A stretch of DNA of 64,000 nucleotides from JAHBVH01 sp034432375 (GCA_034432375.1 DAOUCA010000103.1:191447-255446); one strand, 5' to 3'. Positions 50,689 through 60,190 are shown, numbered from the stretch's first letter. Numbers and translations: made by a program. The notes: generated by a model not told the origin, from the letters alone.

Positions 50689-50958
50689 ATGACTGAAATC
50701 TCCCGATTTTACGGTATAATCATTCGTATGTACCCTGAAGGTGGTATGTACCATAATCGACCGCACATCCATGTTTACTACCAAGGTCGGTCAATTAGTT
50801 ATGATCTGGATACGTTGGAGCCTATTCATGGTGCGTTGCCTCGTCGCCAGCGTCGTTTTGTAGAGGCATGGATGGAGTTACATCTCCATGAACTGATTGC
50901 CAATTGGGAAGCGTTGTCCAGTGGTGGTGATGCCGGGAAGATTGATCCGTTGAGTTAG
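50689..50958 (+). CDS. DUF4160 protein
   Basis: Start ATG 50689; 89 residues. MTEISRFYGIIIRMYPEGGMYHNRPHIHVYYQG is the DUF4160 hallmark (FYGI.I.M...E...PHFHV.Y). WMELHLHELIANWEAL ends it. DUF4160 and DUF2442 genes are usually adjacent and are regarded as a putative toxin-antitoxin-like pair; function not shown. It starts 5 bp after the HAS-barrel-like gene. Confidence 0.92.
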   Translation: MTEISRFYGIIIRMYPEGGMYHNRPHIHVYYQGRSISYDLDTLEPIHGALPRRQRRFVEAWMELHLHELIANWEALSSGGDAGKIDPLS

Positions 50959-50980
50959 AGGATATTACCAGGAGAAAATA

Positions 50981-51280
50981 ATGAACGGACATGATATTTA
51001 TTATATTGAGGCGTTTGACATTGTTGGACAGTACACACTGCACATCGTTTTTGATGATCATAGCGAGCAAGTGATTAATTTTGAACCAATCTTACGCGGT
51101 AAATTGCTTGAGCCGTTACAGAACTTAGCCTTTTTTAATCAAGTCCGCCTTGATCCGGAAATCCGCAATTTGGTTTGGCCGAATGATGCAGCGTTTGACC
51201 CGGAAACGTTACGCAACTGGCCGCAATATAAAGATGCGTTTATTGCAAAAGTGCAAAGCTGGGAACGAGTTCCGGCTTGA
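50981..51280 (+). CDS. DUF2442 protein
   Basis: 99 residues with AGGAG before ATG 50981. YTLHIVFDDHSEQVINFEPILRGKLLEPLQNLAFFNQVRLDPEIRNLVWPNDAAFDPETLRNW is the complete DUF2442 pattern. Partner of the DUF4160 gene 22 bp upstream. Both are intact. Confidence 0.92.
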   Translation: MNGHDIYYIEAFDIVGQYTLHIVFDDHSEQVINFEPILRGKLLEPLQNLAFFNQVRLDPEIRNLVWPNDAAFDPETLRNWPQYKDAFIAKVQSWERVPA

Positions 51281-51395
51281 TGAACAATAGCTGTGATAAA
51301 GTTACTGTGATATGGCAATAACCGATAGAGAACTCTTTTCACTGATGAAATTGAATTCGTCAAATTGTTCTAATGGATAGTGATGATACCAATTC

Positions 51396-52634
51396 ATGAC
51401 CCAAACCCTCCGCCCCAACTATGGCCACGGCTGTTTCGCCGACCTGCCCAAGCTCATCCAATCTTGCCTGACCGATCAGCCCGCGCCAACCGGGCTCAAT
51501 GGCGTGCCCGATGGTCTGCTGCGCAAGTATGACACGGTCATCCTGCTGATGATCGACGCCTTTGGTTGGCAGCTCTTTCAGCGCTTTGCCGAGCGCCATT
51601 CTTTTTTGCAGCGGTTGACCGAGGAAGCTACAGTCGCACAATGGACCTCACAATTCCCGTCAACCACCGCGGCGCATGTCACCTGTATCCACACCGGCCT
51701 AACACCGAGCCAAAGCGGCGTCTTTGAGTGGGAATATTATGACCCGGCTGCCGATGCCACAATCACGCCGCTGCTCTTTTCTTATGGCGGCCAGTTTGTG
51801 CGCGATGCGCTGAAGCCGACGGGTGTGAAGGCGCAACAACTGTACCCAGCGCAAAGTCTACACCAGCAGTTGCGTGCCCAAGGCGTGAAGACTCATGTCT
51901 TCCAGCACCGCGAATATACGCCATCGACCTACACCGATTGGGTCTGTCGTGGGGCAGAGATGCATCCGTACACAACCTTGGCCGAAGCCTTTTTCAATCT
52001 GCGTCAGACAGTCCAAAAGGCACCCAAACCCAACTACTTTTTTCTCTACTTCGACAAGATTGACGCGCTCTCCCACTACTACGGCCCTGAGTCAATGCAG
52101 GTCGAAGCGGAAGTGGAAAGTTTCTTGTTTCTATTAGAAAAAGCACTGATCGGGCCGGGGCGCAAAGAATTCAGCAATACACTTGTGCTCCTCACCGCCG
52201 ACCACGGTCAAATGCCGGTCAGTCCACAGACGACGGTCTTTCTCAACACTGACGCACGCTTTGCTGGGTTGGAACGGTTCTTGCGCCGCAACCAAGCGGG
52301 CGATCTGATTGGTCCCGGCGGCTCACCACGCGATCTCTTCCTCTATGTCAAGGACGAGATGGTAACGGAGGCGCAGATATTTCTGGCAGATCGGCTGGAT
52401 GGCATTGCCGATGTGCGGTTTGTGCAGCCGATGATCGATGAGGGGTATTTTGGCCCGCAGCCGGCGTCACCAAATTTCCTGGCACGAGTCAGCCCACTGG
52501 TCATTTTGCCCCACGACGAGCAGACCGTCTGGTGGTATGAAGAGGGGCGCTATGGGATGCGCTTTTACGGGTTGCATGGCGGGTTGAGCGCGCAAGAGAT
52601 GGCGATTCCGCTCTGTTTGGTTGAATTTGATTGA
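51396..52634 (+). CDS. Type I phosphodiesterase/nucleotide pyrophosphatase (alkaline phosphatase superfamily)
   Basis: 412 residues, no signal peptide. VILLMIDAFGWQLF (metal-binding Asp), SQFPSTTAAHVTCIHTGLTPSQSGVFEW (Thr nucleophile region), FFLYFDKIDALSHYYGP and LVLLTADHGQMPV (Asp-His metal site) are the family motifs. Cytoplasmic members include PglZ-like and phosphopentomutase-like enzymes; substrate unknown. The 50066 protein, this enzyme and the HerA ATPase are on one strand, each separated by a toxin-antitoxin-like insert. Confidence 0.88.
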   Translation: MTQTLRPNYGHGCFADLPKLIQSCLTDQPAPTGLNGVPDGLLRKYDTVILLMIDAFGWQLFQRFAERHSFLQRLTEEATVAQWTSQFPSTTAAHVTCIHTGLTPSQSGVFEWEYYDPAADATITPLLFSYGGQFVRDALKPTGVKAQQLYPAQSLHQQLRAQGVKTHVFQHREYTPSTYTDWVCRGAEMHPYTTLAEAFFNLRQTVQKAPKPNYFFLYFDKIDALSHYYGPESMQVEAEVESFLFLLEKALIGPGRKEFSNTLVLLTADHGQMPVSPQTTVFLNTDARFAGLERFLRRNQAGDLIGPGGSPRDLFLYVKDEMVTEAQIFLADRLDGIADVRFVQPMIDEGYFGPQPASPNFLARVSPLVILPHDEQTVWWYEEGRYGMRFYGLHGGLSAQEMAIPLCLVEFD

Positions 52635-52833
52635 CTATTTAACACTTTATGATAAAGTGATGACCTGGAGCTTATCGCAGAGTTTCAGCAAAAAGTTGCT
52701 GAAGGACAGAAAATGAACCAGTGAACACACATGATGGCTACCCAAATGAGAAATTGGTGTCGCAAACCGAAACGGATGTTACAAACGCCGGTTTATGAGT
52801 TTGCTGGTACCTGATCGTGAAAGATGAGAAATC

Positions 52834-53079
52834 ATGACAAGCATCGTCGAAGGGCTCGACCGCATCACCTTTAATCCCGAAGTGATGGGTGGCAAACCAT
52901 GCATCCGTGGCATGCGCGTTACGGTGGGTATGATCGTACGTGCAATAGCCGCAGGATTGTCGACAGATGAATTGCTTAGCTACTATCCCTATTTAGGACG
53001 CGAAGACGTGGAACAAGCGCTTGAATATGCAGCACGCCGATTAGAAATTGAGCAAGAAATTGATTTGGTTCCGGCGTAA
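52834..53079 (+). CDS. DUF433 antitoxin-like protein
   Basis: 81 residues. ITFNPEVMGGKPCIRGMRVTVGMIVRAIAAGLSTDELLSYYPYLGREDVEQALEYAARR is the textbook DUF433 protein, a short HTH antitoxin normally followed by a DUF5615 PIN-like nuclease. The following frame is indeed DUF5615-like but broken, so this antitoxin appears to be an orphan. Confidence 0.93.
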   Translation: MTSIVEGLDRITFNPEVMGGKPCIRGMRVTVGMIVRAIAAGLSTDELLSYYPYLGREDVEQALEYAARRLEIEQEIDLVPA

Positions 53080-53081
53080 CC

Positions 53082-53445
53082 ATACGTATTCTTCTTGACA
53101 TGAACTTAACGCCAGCATGGATAGAGTTCTTCGCTGAACATGGCATCCAGGCCACCCACTGGTCATCAGTCGGTCCAATTACAGAGTCGGATACATCCAA
53201 TCATGCTGTATGCACAAGCAAACGGACTTGTAATTATGACCAACGATCTCGACTTCGGTACATTGCTGGCGCGCACGCATGATCACAAACCAAGTGTCAT
53301 CCTGCTGCGAGCTCGAATCTTAGTTCTGAAGGCCTTGGGGGCAATGGTGTTATCGGTAGTTACAAAGCAGAAAACCGCAATTGAATCTGGTGCTTTACTG
53401 GTTATCGATGAATATCGCTATAAGCTTAGGCTTCTACCAATTTGA
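53082..53445 (+). pseudogene. DUF5615 PIN-like toxin, frameshifted and without a normal start
   Basis: Directly after DUF433 the frame reads (ATA)RILLDMNLTPAWIEFFAEHG then IQATHWSSVG; the first codon at 53082 is ATA where ATG or GTG is expected. Between about 53185 and 53205 the match moves to another frame: PIMLYAQANGLVIMTNDLDF then GTLLARTHDHKPSVILLRAR to 53445. D and D/E residues of the PIN-like site lie on both sides of the break (RILLDMN, MTNDLDFG). Toxin inactivation with a surviving antitoxin is the simplest reading; a sequencing error cannot be excluded. Confidence 0.8.
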
Positions 53446-53490
53446 TCCTTGATTCAGATAGCTGTCTACTTCTGAATATTGAGTAAACCA

Positions 53491-55173
53491 ATGAACCAAA
53501 CCTGTATCGGCACCGTCAAGGGGCCAGGGGAAACCCCCCACGAATTTACCTTTATTGCGCCGGACCCGGAACGGCGGGTCAAACATGGCGAGTTTGTCTA
53601 TTACATGACCGAGGTTGACGGCGAAACGCGCCAGATTATCGGCCGTGTCACCGCGCGCGAGTCGGTCAAGCTTTTTCCCGACAGTTTTATGGCTGACCCG
53701 TCGGTCTCCCCAACCCAGATCGCGGCGCTCCTCGGCTATGATAGCGACGCCAGTGAACTCTTTGAGATCACCGTTGCCGTGTTGGGCTATCACAGCCGCG
53801 CCATGGGTGATTTTATCAACCCGCGCGTACCACCCGCCGGTGGTTCGCCGGTCTTTATTGCCGAAGACGAACTGCTCACCCAAGTGCTCAGCAAGCGCAA
53901 ACAGGGCGAACGGGGCAGTGCCTTTCTAGGCAGCCTGCTCAGCCGCACGCCCGACGCCGTGCCGGTGGCGCTCGATGTCAAGGGGTTTACGAGTACGCAT
54001 TTAGCGATCATCGCCAGCACCGGTAGCGGTAAGAGCTATCTGGCCGGCGTGCTGCTCGAAGAGTTGATGATGCCCTATAACCGCGCTGCCGTACTGATCG
54101 TTGATCCCCACGGCGAATATGGCACGCTGCAAGGGATGCAGAATATTACGGCCTTTAGCGAGGGCAACTACAAGCCGAAGGTGCGTGTCTTTCGCCCCGA
54201 TGATGTGCGGGTGCGCATCGACAGCCTCTCAATTGCCGACCTACGCTATCTGCTGCCCAATCTCTCCGAGAAGATGCAATATCAGCTCAGTCGCGCCTGT
54301 GCCTTTGCCCAGCGCAGCTTCAAGGGGGGCAGCTATACGTTGGAGCAGTTGCTCTACGCCGTGCGCCAGACCGCCGAGGGCAAAAAGAGTGACGACGAAG
54401 AGGGTGGCTTTGATGCCGAAGATGATCCGACGACCGGCGCACTGGTTTGGCGGCTTCACGCCGTGCTCAACAACAGCCGCATCTTTAACGACTTTGAGAA
54501 TCTGGAACTCGACGAACTCTTCCGCCCCGGTCAATGTACCGTGCTGCAACTCAACGAGGTCGATCAGCGTGAGCAGCAGGTCATCGCGGCGACGATGCTC
54601 CGCCGTGTCTACCAGGCGCGTCTCGACACAACCAAAGGCAAGGTCGACCGCGGCGACAAAAATTACGTGCCCTTCCCCGTCTTCTGTCTGATCGAAGAGG
54701 CACACAACTATGCGCCCGCCGCGGCCGACGCCGTCAGCACCGATGTGCTCAAGACGATCCTCAGTGAAGGGCGCAAATTTGGGGTGAGCGTCTGTCTCAT
54801 TTCACAGCGCCCCGGCAAGCTCGACGCCGATGTGCTCAGCCAATGCATGACGCAGTGCATCATGCGCATCACCAACCCGATTGACCAGAACCGCATTGCC
54901 GAGTCGGTCGAAAGCGTGGGCCGCGACCTGCTCAAAGAGTTGCCCAGCCTGAGCAAAGGGCAGGTGATCATCAGCGGTGCCAGTGTCAACACGCCGGTGA
55001 TGTTGCGTGTGCGTGCGCGGTTGACCGAACATGGCGGCCAAGATATTGACGCACCAAACGAATGGTTGCAGTGGTTTGAAAGTGGCAATGATGGGGTGGC
55101 CGCACGCGATGGGGCCCTCTTTGCCGAGCGCGAGGTGCAGCGCGAGGAGGATGGCGATCTGTTGTGGGCGTAA
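53491..55173 (+). CDS. herA: HerA-type DNA translocase/ATPase
   Basis: 560 residues from ATG 53491 (a TTG at 53479 adds four). N-terminal HAS barrel (CIGTVKGPGETPHEFTF, RQIIGRVTARESVKL), Walker A ASTGSGKSY near residue 175, VDPHGEYG, Walker B CLIEEAHNYAP near 398, and the C-terminal LISQRPGKLDADVLSQC with arginine-finger segment. HerA hexamers translocate DNA and usually work with the nuclease NurA, which is not seen here. It may pair with the 50066 protein or the phosphodiesterase instead. Confidence 0.92.
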   Translation: MNQTCIGTVKGPGETPHEFTFIAPDPERRVKHGEFVYYMTEVDGETRQIIGRVTARESVKLFPDSFMADPSVSPTQIAALLGYDSDASELFEITVAVLGYHSRAMGDFINPRVPPAGGSPVFIAEDELLTQVLSKRKQGERGSAFLGSLLSRTPDAVPVALDVKGFTSTHLAIIASTGSGKSYLAGVLLEELMMPYNRAAVLIVDPHGEYGTLQGMQNITAFSEGNYKPKVRVFRPDDVRVRIDSLSIADLRYLLPNLSEKMQYQLSRACAFAQRSFKGGSYTLEQLLYAVRQTAEGKKSDDEEGGFDAEDDPTTGALVWRLHAVLNNSRIFNDFENLELDELFRPGQCTVLQLNEVDQREQQVIAATMLRRVYQARLDTTKGKVDRGDKNYVPFPVFCLIEEAHNYAPAAADAVSTDVLKTILSEGRKFGVSVCLISQRPGKLDADVLSQCMTQCIMRITNPIDQNRIAESVESVGRDLLKELPSLSKGQVIISGASVNTPVMLRVRARLTEHGGQDIDAPNEWLQWFESGNDGVAARDGALFAEREVQREEDGDLLWA

Positions 55174-55668
55174 TCACCACATCATTGTTCCTAGCTCGCC
55201 TTTGAATGGCCCCACGATCTCCCCAGTGATCCAGCCGCCGTAAAAACCGCCCGGTTGCGGCTGCACCCGTTCGCCATCGACGATACAGGCGTCCATCATC
55301 CCAGGATAAAACGCCACATAGTTGCGGATCAGTGCGAAATCGGCGGTCGGTGAAGGATAATACCAGGCTGCGCTGACCGCTTCTTTGTCGTTGACGCGCA
55401 CGGTGTAATACGCGCCGGCCCCTTTCCACTCGCAGAAGGTATTGCGATCCGTGCCAATCAGATAGTGCATTTGAATATCTTCCGGCGGCAGGTAGTAGAC
55501 CGGTGGGTGGCTCGTCTCCAACACACGGTAGGCGTCGCGCGTGTCGGCGATGGTCACGCCGTTGAAAACTACCTGGATCTGTTTATCGCTCTTTTCGAGC
55601 CGCGGCGGACGGGGGTAGTCCCAGACGGATTCTTGGCCGGGGCCGGGTGGGATGGGTGTTAGTCGCAT
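55174..55668 (-). CDS. DUF427 protein
   Basis: 164 residues. VVFNGVTIADTRDAYRVLETSHPPVYYLPPEDI, CEWKGAGAYYTV and AAWYYPSPTADFALIRNYVAFYPGMMDACIVDGERV are strongly conserved in DUF427. Function unknown. It is convergent with herA; the two stop codons abut with no space. Upstream lies a stem-loop with the GGCTTCGACAAGCTCAGCC cap. Confidence 0.93.
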   Translation of the reverse strand: MRLTPIPPGPGQESVWDYPRPPRLEKSDKQIQVVFNGVTIADTRDAYRVLETSHPPVYYLPPEDIQMHYLIGTDRNTFCEWKGAGAYYTVRVNDKEAVSAAWYYPSPTADFALIRNYVAFYPGMMDACIVDGERVQPQPGGFYGGWITGEIVGPFKGELGTMMW

Positions 55669-55694
55669 AATTGTGATCCTTTCTGAATAGTACA

Positions 55695-55752
55695 GGCTTA
55701 CGCAATACCCTCTGGCTTCGACAAGCTCAGCCGCCGGGTTATTGCGTAAGCC
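55695..55752. repeat. Stem-loop with GGCTTCGACAAGCTCAGCC cap
   Basis: Arms GGCTTACGCAATACCC (55695-55710) and GGGTTATTGCGTAAGCC (55736-55752, one bulge) are unrelated in sequence to the arms of the other two copies, while the cap at 55714-55732 is identical to the one at 7744-7762. Confidence 0.82.
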
Positions 55753-55898
55753 CTACAGTAGAAGCATAGTAGAATTCAGCCTTTATTTCTGGAATCTTGG
55801 TTGTATTGCCCGCGTGTCTTTTTGCCAAACCCTACCGTCTATTTTACTGAACACCCTCTGCGTAATGGTCTATCGCCCCGATCGGGTAAGGAGTCTCT

Positions 55899-58800
55899 AT
55901 GCGCGCTTGTTTGCGTGTATTGCAAACAACTTTTGGTTTGATAGGTACAGCATTTTTTCTGAGTTTTGGTCTGTTTCTTGTGTGGTCAATCCCTGCTCTG
56001 GCCGCCGGTGGGTCGGTTAGCGGAACGGTGACGGATGGGGGCGGGCTGCCTGTTCCGAACATACGTGTTGAACTATACCGGGAGTATCCGACCCCCGTTG
56101 GCCCAGCATATACAAAAGTAGAAGGCGTCGATTCGATTAGCAATGCCGCCGGTCAATATGCGTTTGGCGGATTAGCGTCCGGCACCTATCGTGTTGCATT
56201 TATCGATACCGTTGAACCACGACGCTACTTGCCCCAATTTTATGGTGGTGGCACAACCGTAGATTTCGGCAGCGACATTATCCTTTCCGAAAATCAGGTG
56301 ATCACGAACATCCAAATGCCCTTGCTTGCCGCTGCCACTATCACAGGCTATGTAGGGGCCGAAGGTGGTACCCCTCTTCCCGACTACTATGTATCGGTCG
56401 ATCGGCTGACGACGGATAATTATGTTTGGGGATACGGGACACGGACAACCAGCAACGCGGATGGCTCTTATACCGCAGCGGGTCTGCCGCCCGGGATATA
56501 CCGTGTTGCTTTCGCCAATGAGAGTGGCACATTCCCCTATCTATCCGAATACTATGACAATGTGCAACAGCTAGAAGCGGCCACGCTGATCACCGTCCTC
56601 ACTGGGACCACCGTCAGCGATATCAACGGTATCCTCGCGCCCAGCGGCTCGATTGGTGGGCGGATTACCGATCAACAAAATGCACCACTCTTTGGTGTCT
56701 ATGTCACAGCAGCCCGCCAAGTCGGCGCGGGTACGTCAAACGCACGGTGGGAGGTCGTACGCGAGACCCATACCGATGCTGGCGGGCTCTATACGATTAC
56801 TGGCCTCTATACCGATACCTATCGCATCGCCTTTCGACTGACGCCCGATTACCTTGAAGAATATTACAATGATGCATCTACACCGGAAGCAGCTACTCCA
56901 CTTTCGATCACCAGTGGAATGGCGCGCACGGGTATCGATGCGCAACTCACTGGTGTAAGCCGCATCGCCGGGAAAGTGACCGATGCCACGGGCCAACCAG
57001 CCTCGTCTGTCCATGTCATGCTCTATGCGCCAGCCGTGCAATCCGACGGCTCAACGATATGGGGACGTATTGACCAGACGACCAGCAATGCCGCTGGCGA
57101 CTACAGCTTTCTCGCCCTACCGCCGGGACGCTATCGCCTTGCGTTTGCGGTTCATGAAGCCCAACCGCGCTTTATCACCCAATATTACCCCGGTGCAGCA
57201 ACACTCGAAATGGCTGGCGATGTTGTGCTTAGTGTGAACCAGCAACTCACAAATATCAATGTTCAGATGGTGCCGTACAGCCGCATCCAGGGCACGATCA
57301 TCGGTCCAAATGGCGACGCGCTGGCGAACATCTACTGTCGACTGTGGCGGCAAGGCATCGCCAATGGCATCGAAACCTGGGAAGAACTACCCCAAACCTT
57401 TACCGCAGCCGATGGTACCTATGGCTTTTTCGAGCTGACGGCTGGCGTCTATCGCGTGGGCTTCTTTCCACCGTTCGGTGATCCCCATGCCGTTGAGTAT
57501 TTCGATGACACCACCGCATTTGCTTTCGCGCAGCCGCTTAGCGTTGCAACCGGAGCACAGCGGACAAATATCAACGCTCAACTGGGCCTCCGCAGTCATA
57601 TTACCGGACGCGTCACCAGTCCGACTGGTGAGCCGCTGCGCGACATCGCCGTCGAAGCCTATCGCTGGAGCACAGAAGGAGAGAACGCCAACCGTTGGGT
57701 GGGGACCGGTTCGCCAACCGTTAGCGACAGCAATGGCAACTATGACATTGGCGGGCTGGATGCTGGTCTCCACCGCCTTCGTTTCGCCGAAGATGGCGCG
57801 CGCAATCTTTATCTTGATGAGTATTACGACAACGCCTATTCGCTCGAAAGCGCCACCTCGATCACCGTCCCGCGTAGCAGCACTGTACCTAATATCAACA
57901 TCACCCTGACTAGCGGTGGCAGCATCAGTGGGCGAGTGACCGCGCCGACGGGGCAAGCCGCGGCCGGCGTGCTGGTATCAGCATTGCAGCAACGCGTGAA
58001 CGATGCCGGTGATCTCGTCTGGGAGTTTGCCGGGTCTGGTGCAGAGACTGACAGCAATGGTCGATATACTATCACGCGTCTCAAGCCAGGTGGCTATCGC
58101 ATCTTTTTTGATGACTTCAATCTGCGCCGCTATGCTGCCGAGTATTATGACAACGCCGCGGCGGTTGCATTGGGCAGCGATGTGATCGTGCAAGCCGACG
58201 GCACAACACCCAATATCAACGCCCAACTCGCCAAGGCTGCCGGCATCAGCGGACGGGTGACCGGTCCTGCGGGCGCGGCTGCGGTTGGCGTCCACGTTGG
58301 TGCCTATCAATTCATCACCGATCCTGAGGGCGACTTCTGGCAGGCGATTCTCTACACAGATACCGATGAGCAGGGCAATTATTTACTAGGCGGATTGTTG
58401 CCGGGAACTTTTCGAGTGGCCTTTGCAGTCACTGATTTTGAGTTGGACGGAGCCTATGTCGAGGAAGTCTATAACAACGTGCCATTTTTGGAAGATGGCC
58501 AGGATCTGGTTATTACCGCTGGCCAGACACGCAACGGCATCAATGCACAACTAGAGCGCCGGCCGACGTTGGGGGGCACGGTCATTGGTCTCAATGGCAC
58601 ACCGTTGGCCGGCATATCGGCGAGCCTGATCTATTCGGCAACCAACCCTGCCGGTGGTCAATATCCACTCACGGTCGGTTTTACCAGCACGGATGAACAA
58701 GGGCACTATGCCTTTGAACACATTTTCGTCGGTGCCTACACGGTCTGTTTTGATGATCCCAATCAACCAAAAGTGTGGCGCAGCGCGTGCTATGAGAACC

Positions 58801-59777
58801 GTCATTCGATAGATAGCGCCACATGGGTATCATTGGCTGCCAATGCCGTCCGTACTGATATCAATACGCACCTAGCCTCAACCGCGGGCAACGCTACGCC
58901 TGTTGCGATCGATGATACGCTCACCGTGTTCCGTGGGCAGAGCAGTTCAACCGTGGATGGCGGGGCCACCTCGTTGCTGGCTAACGACAGCGATGCCGAT
59001 GGCGATCTTCTTGGGCTATCCGTTGTTGAATCACCGCAGCATGGTTCCCTAACGGTAAATTTTGATGGTACCTTTGTCTACACCCACAATGACGACGACG
59101 CGGCCACCGATCACTTTGTCTATCAGGCAACCGATGAAGTCGGTGCTGCTGACAGAGCCACTGTCACTATCACAATCAAACCCGCCGCGGCCATCGAACT
59201 GACGAAAACAGTCTGGATCGCCGGTGTCGGCCCCGGCTGTGGCAACAGCACTACCCTGCGCGTCCCCATCGGCACCACCATCGCCTACTGCTACACCGTG
59301 TATAACAGTGGTATCGTCACCTTGACCACCCATTCGCTTGTCGATGATCAGTTGGGCACGCTGCTCGAAAGTATGCCCTATACGCTAACCCCAGAGCTGA
59401 GTTACAGTCTGATCAGCACGGCCACGATCCAAAGCCCGGTGACCAACACAGCGATCTGGCGTGCCGCAACAACCAATCTGCAACCACTCTCGGCCACGGC
59501 AACAGCCACCGTCACTATCTCTGGGCCGACCGATGACCAGGATGGAGATGGCATCTTTGATGTTGTGGAAGGGGTTGGTGATCCTGACTATGATGGGTTG
59601 CCCAATTTCCTGGATCCAGATGCCGATGGCGATAGTATCGCTGACCGTATGGAGTGGGGCGAGGATCCGGGGACGCCCCTCGACCACGATGGCGATGGGT
59701 TACCCGATTACCTGGACCCACGCTATCCGTTGAGTGAATGGCTCTATCTGCCGGTAATTACAAAATTTGCGCCATAA
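55899..59777 (+). CDS. Large exported multi-domain repeat protein
   Basis: 1292 residues with AAGGAG before ATG. Signal peptide to about residue 35 (FFLSFGLFLVWSIPALAAGG). Then about ten carboxypeptidase-regulatory-like repeats of roughly 100 residues, each with GxVT..G...G..V and G.Y...GL..G.YR..F and EYYDN motifs. Residues about 1010-1095: an Ig/cadherin-like tandem domain (LLANDSDADGDLL); about 1095-1195: DUF11-like; about 1210-1270: thrombospondin type 3 calcium repeats (DQDGDGIFD, DPDADGDSIAD, DHDGDGLPDYLDP). C-terminal WLYLPVITKFAP. A cell-surface or secreted adhesin or matrix protein. Confidence 0.88.
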   Translation: MRACLRVLQTTFGLIGTAFFLSFGLFLVWSIPALAAGGSVSGTVTDGGGLPVPNIRVELYREYPTPVGPAYTKVEGVDSISNAAGQYAFGGLASGTYRVAFIDTVEPRRYLPQFYGGGTTVDFGSDIILSENQVITNIQMPLLAAATITGYVGAEGGTPLPDYYVSVDRLTTDNYVWGYGTRTTSNADGSYTAAGLPPGIYRVAFANESGTFPYLSEYYDNVQQLEAATLITVLTGTTVSDINGILAPSGSIGGRITDQQNAPLFGVYVTAARQVGAGTSNARWEVVRETHTDAGGLYTITGLYTDTYRIAFRLTPDYLEEYYNDASTPEAATPLSITSGMARTGIDAQLTGVSRIAGKVTDATGQPASSVHVMLYAPAVQSDGSTIWGRIDQTTSNAAGDYSFLALPPGRYRLAFAVHEAQPRFITQYYPGAATLEMAGDVVLSVNQQLTNINVQMVPYSRIQGTIIGPNGDALANIYCRLWRQGIANGIETWEELPQTFTAADGTYGFFELTAGVYRVGFFPPFGDPHAVEYFDDTTAFAFAQPLSVATGAQRTNINAQLGLRSHITGRVTSPTGEPLRDIAVEAYRWSTEGENANRWVGTGSPTVSDSNGNYDIGGLDAGLHRLRFAEDGARNLYLDEYYDNAYSLESATSITVPRSSTVPNINITLTSGGSISGRVTAPTGQAAAGVLVSALQQRVNDAGDLVWEFAGSGAETDSNGRYTITRLKPGGYRIFFDDFNLRRYAAEYYDNAAAVALGSDVIVQADGTTPNINAQLAKAAGISGRVTGPAGAAAVGVHVGAYQFITDPEGDFWQAILYTDTDEQGNYLLGGLLPGTFRVAFAVTDFELDGAYVEEVYNNVPFLEDGQDLVITAGQTRNGINAQLERRPTLGGTVIGLNGTPLAGISASLIYSATNPAGGQYPLTVGFTSTDEQGHYAFEHIFVGAYTVCFDDPNQPKVWRSACYENRHSIDSATWVSLAANAVRTDINTHLASTAGNATPVAIDDTLTVFRGQSSSTVDGGATSLLANDSDADGDLLGLSVVESPQHGSLTVNFDGTFVYTHNDDDAATDHFVYQATDEVGAADRATVTITIKPAAAIELTKTVWIAGVGPGCGNSTTLRVPIGTTIAYCYTVYNSGIVTLTTHSLVDDQLGTLLESMPYTLTPELSYSLISTATIQSPVTNTAIWRAATTNLQPLSATATATVTISGPTDDQDGDGIFDVVEGVGDPDYDGLPNFLDPDADGDSIADRMEWGEDPGTPLDHDGDGLPDYLDPRYPLSEWLYLPVITKFAP

Positions 59778-59926
59778 AGGGCCATACTGGTTCGCAAATA
59801 TCCAGGCATGACGGGTGGTTGGTTGATACGTATGACCAAATCTATCCCACAATTGCTAGGTTACAATTGGTCAAAGCAAGGGGATATGCGGGTTGCAATC
59901 AATCCAGCCGAGTGCGTGAACGCGGC

Positions 59927-60190
59927 CTATGGTCGCGTAACGGCAAGGTCCGCGGCCAGAGTGGTTGTAAAACGTGCACCAGCGGTGAGCGTCATGGTTG
60001 AGGTATCTGTGGTCAGAATGGATGTGGAAATTGCAGAAACTTGCTCCGTCGCCTTGTTCTGAGGGCCAATCGACTTATGTGAGCGACGCATCGTAACAGC
60101 AACCACGCTTTCTGTCGTGGCCGGCGGTTGCTGAAGGCCCATGAAAAAGCAAAGTGTGAGCAGTATCAGTGTAAAGAGCATACGTGGCAT
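59927..60190 (-). CDS. Small exported protein of unknown function
   Basis: 87 residues from ATG 60190, chosen because GAGGTGA lies six bases upstream. MPRMLFTLILLTLCFFMGLQQPPA is a likely signal peptide; the mature part is Thr/Ser-rich (SAISTSILTTDTSTMTLTAG) and low in complexity. No family. It is downstream of the 16S methyltransferase on the same strand, separated by 170 bp. Real gene status is moderate. Confidence 0.5.
   Translation of the reverse strand: MPRMLFTLILLTLCFFMGLQQPPATTESVVAVTMRRSHKSIGPQNKATEQVSAISTSILTTDTSTMTLTAGARFTTTLAADLAVTRP

Noticed and set aside
59738..60062. Two plus-strand frames after the large exported protein
   Set aside because: They mirror the small minus-strand exported gene and lack ribosome sites.
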